A stretch of DNA of 64,000 nucleotides from Paracentrotus lividus (taxonomy: Eukaryota > Echinodermata > Echinoidea > Camarodonta > Echinidae). The position numbers and the translations under genes are program-made. Below the pieces are notes generated by a model. The model saw only the letters and a list, made by a program, of their open reading frames with translations. It did no database searches and was not told the DNA's origin. Positions 54,901 through 64,000 of the stretch are shown here, piece by piece. The stretch is taken from assembly GCA_940671915.1 (NCBI GenBank), contig CALNVZ010002100.1, positions 21,733,885-21,797,884 of the forward strand. The letters run 5' to 3'. Position 1 is the stretch's first letter. Every line of letters starts with the position of its first letter.

Positions 54901-57717
54901 CATAAACCATTATAAATCAGCATGACCTTATAGAGTTACAATTTTTTTAACATTGAAGAACAACAACATTATATTCAGTGTGGAAAATAATTCCTTTAAT
55001 TGAATAACTAATATTGTTATGAAAAAAAGGAGACCAGAGTATATTTACAATACATGGCTCATAATTGCATAGTATTCATATATTGCTATAAATTTGATAA
55101 TTGATAGGTAGTGCACAGTCGCTTATTTCATGCTTATAACAGTTTTTACAAAATTTTATACCCCCCCCCCCCCAAAAAAAAAAAAAAAATTTCATCATAA
55201 TTAAACTGGATACACAATTAATATCTGTTTTGCCATTTTGCTTGGGGCTAAATAACAGCCTTGTGACAAAGATCCACCTTCTCTGCCTTTGTTCTTTCTT
55301 TGAGGAGGGATTAGAGATGATGCGTTTAATGAGATTCTTTCTTAACAACCATCTGGCTCCAGATGGCTCCGCGAGACAAGATTCTCGGAAGGAGATGAGA
55401 TTTAATGAAATCCTAGCCAAGGTTAGAAGCATTATGAACCTACATCAAGATTATATAAAAACTTGAATCATTCATTTAATTTGATGTCTTTCTTTTCTTG
55501 CTTCAAGGTATGTCTGGAGATGATGCTGATCAATGTATTCACACCTTGATTTTACGATTGTATTTCTGTTTCTTATTTGCAATGGCGTTGGAGGAAATGA
55601 AAAAAAGGGGAATATGAATGGTTTATATGATATTCTGTGGTAGTCCCCAAAAATTCTTTTCAAATGTAAAATTTCCAAAAGAGAAGGTCACCGTTACATA
55701 ATGAGCGGCAAAGAAATGGGACACCTGAGTAGAAATACGTCCAAGTCCTTTGAAAATTTATATTTATCAAGGTGATTACTGATATTATTTAGCAGCATAT
55801 CTTTTTAGTAGAATAGATGAGGGAAAATTGGAACAAACCTTTCTAGTGTTGATTGAATATCCACTCCATTCTTCATGCGAAATTGATGCCAGGTAAGAGG
55901 GGAAATAAATGGGAAAATATCAGATGATGATAAGTGTTACATGTATTTGATGTTTGATTTGTATGGATGAGAGGGGATGGTTGTTATCTGCTAGGCTTGG
56001 CTATTCTAATTCTTACAGGTTCATTTTCGAAATACAACTTAAAGCTGAATATTTGACATCCATTGAGTGGTATTTTGTTACTAGATATGTGATATTATAA
56101 GTGAAATGTATGTTGCAAACAAGAGCATCAATTACTTGAGATATGAGACAATGCCAGGTTTTCATTGGAAAGCATTTGAAGTGACATGGCAGTAGAAGCA
56201 AAAGGTTCCTTGCTCTCTTTTTTTTTCCTTTTTCTATCTCTCTCTTCTCTACACCTTGTCTCCTTCTTTCTGTCTGTTTTCCTCTCTCTCTAATGTTGTA
56301 GCCCTTCATTAATCTTTACTATTTTCTTTTAGGCCTATTTGTTGTTTTGACTCTCAATTCTTTAATAAGCAATCAATAGTACTTGGCCAAGTATTTCAGG
56401 ATTGTACGCTTACCTAATGATTTTTTTAAAGGCTTTATGATATTTAAAAAAGAAACTGTACATTTGTAGAAAAATTGTTATGTAAGTTTATTTTGAATTT
56501 CAATTATGCTCTCGCCTGTATACATGATAGTTTTTAAATAGACAATTTGTAGCTTTTAGACATAGCATCTTCTTAAAGCCGAACAAAGGCAAAATCAATA
56601 TTGTGAAATTTTTGTGGTATCCTTCTAAAGCCATTTTAATCTTGCTCATTAAAGGCTCTGTACCCCATGACTGTGAAAAGCCATTGCTGTTTAGTACCTG
56701 TTAAGCATTGGGAGTCTTTGCAAAGGTATAAACATGGGGATAATCAATAGGGATTTTTAATGAAGAAAAGCCTGTTTGCTTTACCTTATCCTCTGCTTAC
56801 AAACTGAACTTGGTCAGAAAATTGTATTGACAGTATTGATTATCATGCTGTGAGAGAGAGAGAAAGTAAAAGAGAGAGAGGATGATGATGTATATTGGAT
56901 GTGTGTGTGTGTGTGTGTGAGTGTGTGTGTGTGATAAGCCCATCCTCACTATCTATTCATTGATGCATGCATACCACCAACACCAGCACGAGGAATCCCT
57001 TTTATGTGCCCAGCTGAAGTGACCTACACTCAACACAACTCTGTGAATGCAAACGCACTCCGACTGGCATAGCGATTCACCACCACCATCGCACTCTCTC
57101 TCTCTCTATCCCTCACTCGTATCCACTTGCCAGCACTCGCCAGCTAGTCACTTGGGGCCTAGCGTAGCAATCTCTATTGTGTTCCTCACTGGTCGACTAT
57201 ACATATAAATATCATATCGATATATGTGTCATGATAGCTCATATTGAGAGGTGTGTGTGCAATATTTCTGTATCAAAGTGATCCCTGCACTGCTGAGTGC
57301 GTGTTGCTTTCTGGAGTCTAAACTGGCACGAAACGTGACAATAAACTGATTGCATATTTGGATCCTTTAATATCTAGGGATATAGCAAAATTTTGTATGC
57401 TGGTCAGTGGATCCTATAGTCGACAGGATTTATTCATTGTAAACATGCCTGTATGTTCCTGAGGAATACGTTTTTTACGTTGTTTGGCAAAACTGGTGGA
57501 TAATATCGTCACTATCCAGTTGACCTGTCCTGTTTTCACATCATTTTGCCAGTCAATATTATCCCGCTAGCCAATATATCGGAGCGTGGGCGCACAGGAC
57601 TGCCCGGGATCATTAATTCTTCCGCTTTACAAGTGCAACATCTTGTTTGCAGCGAGGTAAGTTGTCCAATATTGGGCTGGAAGGGAATTTAGATGAAAGT
57701 GAAACGGGTATCTAATA

Positions 57718-58480
57718 GCATCCTAACTCCATCACAGCTATATTGCCTAGGAGATGTCCCATCAAGGATATCATCTCTCTCTCTCTCTCTCTCTCTTACT
57801 ATATATTCTTTGCTCTCTCCTCCTTCCCCGCTGTCTCTCTTTCTCCATCCCTCTCCACTATCTCTCTGTCCCTCTACCCCTACGTTTACTCCATCACAGC
57901 AATATTGCCTTAGATATGTTCTATCGAGGGTATCCTTTCTCTCTCACTCACTGTCTCCCATTATCCCGCTGCTCCTTACCCTCTTTCTTGCATTTTCTCT
58001 GTTTATCTTTATTTCTCTCTCTACCATACTTCTGTCCATATGTCACCACATTTTGATATAAATAATAATAACAATAATACCTGCAACTTATTTATGTATA
58101 GCACCATTATCCATTTTGTTAAATACTCAAGGCGCTCTTACACACATGAATAGAATTGAAAAATAAAGAATATTACACATTACAAAGATAATTACACATG
58201 ACAAAGCTAAATGAATGTCTGTCTTCTTTAGCTTTCTATCTGACTCCCCTATCCTTGCTACCCTATCATCAAATCTAGTGATCTTTCTTTCTCTTTCCCT
58301 CACTATTCCTTTCTGTCTGCTTATTTTCTCTCATTTTTGTCACCCATCTTCCTCCCCTCTCACTACCTACCCCACCCACCCCCTGATATCACTTGATTGT
58401 GATTTCTCTTTCTCTCTCTCTCTCCTCCCATTTTCCCATTATCTGCCCTCTTCATTTCTATTGTGCCTTTGAGATTTCAC
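57718..58480. repeat. Pyrimidine-rich tract with a ~163-bp duplication
   Basis: CCATCACAGCTATATTGCCT at 57728 recurs as CCATCACAGCAATATTGCCT at 57890, each followed by a (CT)n-rich stretch. C/T-rich sequence continues to 58480, broken by a SINE-like tail. Open frames here are low-complexity artefacts. Confidence 0.65.
58055..58165 (-). mobile_element. Possible SINE 3' tail, reverse orientation
   Basis: An (ATAATA)n run, then TATAGCACC and AAGGCGCTCTTACACA, resembles in reverse the AGCGC...TATA(AAT)n tail of the SINE at the window start. Only the tail is recognisable. Confidence 0.35.
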
Positions 58481-60412
58481 TTTTTTGCTCAATATTAAAC
58501 CATTTACAAATTCTACAAAGTTATAGGATGACTGTTTTTCTGTGCACATAGGTGCGAAAAGAATAATTATTTCCAATTTCGAATTAGAATACAAATAGAG
58601 ACTTTCGTACAATTAAACCCTAAAATAATAGTAAAAACTCTCTTAGAAAAATAAATAAATGAAAATTAAAAAAATAGAAAATTTAAATGTTAGGCACCTG
58701 AAATCCTTTTCCTAACTTTAATAGGTACATGCTGTTCAAGAAAGGAATGCATATAGTGTAGCATGCTGTGATAAGAGATGAGATAGGCCTTCGTTAATGT
58801 CAGAGGTAAAAATCATTGAACTACCACCAGTACTATCTGACTGATTGTCCATCTGTCCTTACACCATAGGCTAACTCTATCAGACACATGTGAACACATT
58901 ATGAATAGTCGATTACAAATCTCAAATGATGTAAATTAAAATATATTAGTAATATATGAAAAGCTGATGTACTAAACATGCACCTTTTTTTTTTTGGGGG
59001 GGGGGAGGTATACTTCTAGTCTATAGTTGTCTTGGCTTTATTAGGATGGTAATAAGAATTTAGCATGACTGGTTAAATGTTTATTTAGAACATAGACTAT
59101 ATGACAGCAGTGCTGGTGTATCCATCATCTTGTCACACCTACTCCTCCCAGCCCCCAAAATAACTCTTTTTCAACATCACTCAAAACAAAAATTAAAATG
59201 TGGGTATCTCTTCTTGACTTTAAATTTCATGTTCGCTTCAGTCCCACTCCTCCTGTGCTTGAAATAATCCATTTTAAGATCATGTGATTGCTAAATACAA
59301 AATCATACATCAACTTGAATTTTGAATACTAGTATATCTTTTCTGGATTTCCCCTTTCTACCTGTAGTACATTTCTACATACTAAGTTGTGGTTATTGGT
59401 TATTATCATTGCAAATGTCTGACAATCATCATATTATGATTCATTTACTGGTATTGCTGGTAGGTTTTTGCAAAGAATTCTTAATTTACAACCTTACGTG
59501 GTGAATATTTCCATATTAGTTTTGCCTATCTACGAATGCAGTGCCTTTTGAATTGGTAGTCACTGCTACGATACATGGATTCCAATGCTCCCATATCATT
59601 TACACATAGCTGTCTGTCACAGTGATAATATTTGTGCAAATACACCGTTGTATACCTCCTATTATTGGAATGCTAGCAAGCGCAAGGCCAAATATAAACT
59701 CTTAGCCCAAAATTCTAAGGATATTGCTCTAGCGTGAAATAAGCAGAGTAGACCCACGTCCAGCATAGCACTCAAGTTTGTCAATATTAATGGGTTTTTG
59801 TTTAAAATACTTTTGCAACTTATTAAACTTTATGTTATATCATTACAACTACTGTGCTAGTTTTTCTACACAGTAATAAAATGAAATACTTAAAACCTAA
59901 AATAATAAGCAAGACATTTAATGAGCAGATGTTGGAAATTTATTCATGAAAATGAATGTTATGCCTTTGCGAAAGTGCAGGAAATAGGTGTGTTGGATCA
60001 GTATCATTATTTGCACTCATGCGGGTGCATACGCAAACAAAGTAGTCAAGTCATTTAGCATGTAAAAATGGCCTTCAGAGCTGAGAAGAGCCAGCGTGTA
60101 TATTATATTATTTGTTCATTTTGTGCCTTTATTATGACACTGAGCTAACTAAAGACATCTATAGACATATATATCGTTTTGATACTCATCTTTACAGCCA
60201 TTGCATAGATTTTATTGGAACCGATTCCCAAACGTCTATGAATTATAGTATGGTTGGTGCATTTGCACTTTAAAATATTTTTGGAAAATATTATTAAAAT
60301 GGATATAAAGTCACATAATGACACTTTATTTCATATTTCCACTTCTCTAACTATCATTGTTTCCACCAAAATCATTTTATTAGAACAAGTATGTGATGCG
60401 TCTGGTGCATCT

Positions 60413-60700
60413 GAAGTAATATATTGAATGTTCTTTGAATGTAATACAGATTTAACATAGAAAGCTGTAATATTTGGAATCAGATGTATTTATAAAGAGA
60501 GCAAGCAACCCAACAGCAATATATTGAATAAATGTAATGCAGGGTAAACATTGGACGTAGTAATACTTGGAATCGCATATATACAGGAGCAGCCGAAGTA
60601 ACATTTTGTATGTTCATAGGATGTATGTGGTACAAAGTAAATACTGGAAGTAGTAATACTTGGAATCGAATGTAGACAGAGAGCAGCCGACACCAAGATG
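60413..60700. repeat. Three diverged ~92-bp tandem units
   Basis: GTAATAYTTGGAATC occurs at 60467, 60558 and 60652, each followed by GAGCA-GC-ACC-like text and preceded by a TTGAATGT-like segment. Confidence 0.65.
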
Positions 60701-63700
60701 TGTGAATATATTGATTTCTATGCACATGTCTCAATTCAATCTTCATAGTCCATGTGCTAGGGTGGTCGAATATTCACCAAATTCTAATATCAGAAAGGTG
60801 TGTTGCTTCTTTGTTTCTACTATAAATTATGACCCATTTTACTTGTACACATTCGTGAAGGGTTAAAAATCACTAAGCCTAATAATAATAAAGTCCAAAA
60901 TCATAGCTATCATCAGAACAAAAGGAGCAATTTCAAAGGGGATTGGAATATTTATTACCAACAATATTATCTGGGTTCCATTATCTTTAGACCTTTTTTA
61001 AATGAATGATTGCTCAAAAAGTATAAGCATCGGCGAGGTCATAATGACTTATATATTGGGTTCCCTTCTCCCCCCCCCCCCCCCATTATAATCAAAGTGA
61101 GTATTTAGATTAAGTTTGTATCCATGATCCCTATGTTTCTTCATAAACAGACAAGTTTGATTGTATTGACTGGGTTTAATCTTCAAATTTCCTTGTGATC
61201 AAGGCACACTTCTAATCCTGTTCATCTGCATCCAAGGTTTCACTTGTAACCAAGGTAATTGCTTTTTGTAGATTACACCATTTTTTGAGAACAAGGAAAT
61301 TGCTTTCATTTACTAGGTAATAGGACTTTAGGAGAGATCACATGTCCCTTGCAAGACGCATATTGCACTCGTCTTTGATGAAAGGAAATGTATGAGACTA
61401 TGTAGTGTAAGGAATGTACATCTATGTGGTATCTTCCTCAATATTTTTAATCTTTACCACATAAAAGTATAAGTGTTGTTTTCTTAGTGAAACTCCACTA
61501 GAACATTTTACTTCTTAATATAGAATTATTAAACCTAGCATTCTGATGTAGTATGAATTAATGCTATACACAAGAGACCAATGCTTACAGCTGCAGTCCT
61601 AAATGCACTTCAGTGTGCAATTTAGATTTTATTGATTTTTTTTTTCAAAGAGCTCTTGAAATGTGTGAAGAGATAGATTGTAAAATAACAGCTGTATTTA
61701 TTTTATGTATATAGACATTATATTCAACTCAAATTGGATATTATCTAGGTGTCATGACGTGGAACATGTTAAAGTAATGACCTTAAGTGTATTTTCTCAA
61801 TAACATATCAAGCAACAAAATTATGATATGGTATAGGAAAAAACAAAGTGCTTGAAAGTAGGATATAATCACAAAGGAACTCACAGCCTCTGATAAAAGA
61901 GAGGCCTAGACTCTTTACTACATAGTAATCTGCTTTATCAAATTGGATGTGGTATAGGTGAAAATGGTAATAACATGTGACAGCTCTTTCACCCTTTTGT
62001 CCTTGATTTAGAAGTCCTTCATGCAGGATTGGAAATTCAGATATATATACATAGGCCTATAATTACAAATTCTAAATTCCCTCCCTGGTATTGCTCACAG
62101 TGAAGCTTATAGGGGGCAAAATTTGATAGTGACAATGACGACAGTGAGAGGAAAGTCAGAAATATCTCCAACCAAGGGGAAATGTTATCAACAAAAAAGG
62201 GTGCTGATAATAATATCAAAGGAAAGTGGGTTGTGAAAAGAGAATGGAAATTGGGAGTGATAATCTTTTGCAAGAAGAATGCATAAAAATAATAATCTTT
62301 GCTAATGTCAGGTTATTGGAACCACATCCATCATCACATTTAAGATGAGAGTTAGGGTCATAATAGCAGCACTGGGTCACTCAATCCATCAAAAAGTAAA
62401 TCTAAGTATACCATCCTATGGTCATAATACCGGCAGACAACAAATAGACAAAAATAGAGCCGAAATGGGTGAAAATTGTGATGCAGATTGAATAGGATTG
62501 AGATGGATGGTGATTCTAAGGTACCGGTTTAGACTTGTCTTCTGTCATTGCGTTAGAGTGTTTCAGTGTGACAAAGAGACGGCAGAGGTTTTGTGACGTT
62601 TGATGTCGTCGTCGAGGCCGGCTGCATCTGTCCTCATGGGATAGGCTGTGCTGCTCGAAGATGTTTGCTATTACTTCTATATTGAGCAGTTGTTCAGCAT
62701 TGGCATAGTCCCGGATGAATATTACTTATTCAGGGGAAACATCAACAAAAATATGTATTAATGGGTAGAACAGCATGTAATAGCTTATTGACATCTTGAG
62801 TACATGTATGTTGAACATAATAATAGGTCATTTTGTATTTTGTGAACAAATGGAACTGTTACGTTCAGAAAGTGAGTTCATAGACCTAGAAAAGCAAGCA
62901 AAATATGCAATCATGATAAGGATAGGATTTTAATAGCCTACTTAGGATGACATCAGAAAAAACACGGATCTTAATTTAGTTGGTAGTATGAGGCTTGAAA
63001 AAGTGATAAATTAAACCCAACTTTGCAGATGGTAACATCATTATCATAACAATTGATGCTCTCAGGTTGAAAATGAATAGATAATTGTCTTTAATTGATG
63101 TATCTTTCATCATCACTGAACAGAACTTGCTTGTAATAAAGCTGTATTCATGAACAATGAAGTGCAGTCAATACATTGATTTTAACAGGACCTACTTATA
63201 CCTCGATGCATGCAACATTGAAATGAGATGAATTTTGCCTCATTGTTTCCACGCTGATGTCTGGAGTTCATTCTTGGATGTGATGATAAGGAGCGTCATG
63301 TTTTAATCATTTCATCACTCTCATCCAGCTGACCAGTTTGATGTGTTTCCTTCCTCTCTGTGTATACCTACTGTACATACATACACACATCACATGCCCA
63401 GCCCTCGTCTTCTAATTTTGTGCCCAACGACCGAACTAGTCACAGCGGCTCCGATATAGATCATTTGAATCGCCACGGCAACACGCAATGAATGTGACCG
63501 ATGATTCAACCCCATGCTGGTTTTTTAATTACGAGTCTGCGATTATTTAGTTTACAAGATAGAACAACAATATAAGGTTTTAGACCAATATACCAATATT
63601 GATCAAAAGTTGATTTAAAGGATATTTCATGCTTTCCCTAATAGCCTCTGCATTGTTGTTTGCTTTACATTTATAGGGTTGATACTTTTCTTTCTTTTTT

Positions 63701-64000
63701 TTTTTTTTTAGATGGAAATTAAATTTTTTACCTTTTTGGTAATTTCATATCTACAGTAGAAAGTACTTTAAACTCAAAATATTCTTAAATTTAAAGGAAG
63801 AATTCATGAAGCTTATGAATAAATGCTATACACACAGTGACAATCATTGATTGGACTTATTTTTTTAAATTATTAATTATTATTATTATTGTAAGGGTAA
63901 TTACATCATTCTTGATATTTCTATTGATAATTTATAAATAAATTTCTCCATAGAGTTACTTCTTATCATCCTTTTAGTGTCCATGTGATGTCCTACACCT

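Larger units (their letters stand above)
49727..64000 (+). other. Large terminal intron or flank, no exon recognised
   Basis: After exon 20 no further FN3, transmembrane or ankyrin-binding coding segment (FIGQY-type) is recognisable. The stretch is AT-rich with microsatellites: (GAT)n, (GT)n near 56900, pyrimidine-rich 57770-58480 and C14 near 61070. It also holds the repeats listed separately. It is most likely one intron whose downstream exons lie beyond 64000. Confidence 0.6.

Noticed and set aside
55220..55470. Moderately GC-rich patch with CTTTGTTC and CAAAG words, possible enhancer
   Set aside because: No conservation data and the motifs are too short to be meaningful by chance alone.
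57693..58472. Leu/Ser-rich frames of 85-122 residues
   Set aside because: Products of pyrimidine-rich simple sequence.
62560..62650. Short minus-strand open stretch (MRTDAAGLDDDIKRH) in a GC-richer patch
   Set aside because: Only about 24 codons, no splice signals or domain match; not enough to call an exon.

Overview
The window is animal nuclear DNA: AT-rich, intron-rich, and full of short inverted-repeat transposons, microsatellites and long C/G homopolymers. The repeat style (tRNA-derived SINE with an AGCGCTATATAAAT-type tail, TTAA-flanked GGGGAAG elements, CAGTGGCGGATCC elements) suggests a marine deuterostome, most likely a sea urchin or other echinoderm. That assignment is an inference. 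There are no bacterial features, rRNA, tRNA genes or CRISPR arrays.

One real gene is supported: an L1CAM/neuroglian-family neural cell adhesion molecule on the + strand. Twenty exons with consensus splice sites run from 23205 to 49726. In order they encode Ig1 (2 exons), Ig2 (1), a charged linker (1), Ig3 (2), Ig4 (2), Ig5 (2), Ig6 (2), FN3-1 (1 plus part of the next), FN3-2, FN3-3, FN3-4 and the first half of FN3-5. The signal peptide, the rest of FN3-5, the transmembrane segment and the ankyrin-binding tail are not seen. From 49727 to the window end I see only intron-like sequence (more than 14 kb). Exons 12 and 13 carry small frame-breaking indels that look like consensus errors.

The first 31.5 kb is a duplicated, partly inverted structure. 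Block A (1-5668) is followed by block B in reverse complement (5667-15552), then an 801-base N gap, then a second noisy block A (16354-21645) and block B in forward orientation (21646-31569), which continues into the rest of the gene. The inverted B carries damaged minus-strand copies of exons 1-5. The two B copies differ by at least four large insertions, so they look like two alleles placed side by side, either through a real ~9.9 kb inversion or, more likely, a scaffolding error. Parts of the sequence (about 11.3-13.9 kb and 16.4-20.7 kb) look like unpolished long-read sequence, and the apparent GC-rich ORFs at 20.2-20.7 kb are a by-product of this.

Introns hold many non-autonomous DNA transposons: foldback mariner-like, TTAA/piggyBac-like, nested TIR elements, and one carrying nuclear-receptor DR1 motifs. 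There is also a LINE 3' remnant and a 118-bp minisatellite made by repeated duplication of the 3' end of exon 15 with its splice donor. The best leads are the allele-specific transposon insertions, the exon-derived minisatellite, the in-frame skippable linker exon with a furin-like site, and a KGD motif where vertebrate L1 Ig6 carries RGD. I did not find a clearly new multi-gene system.
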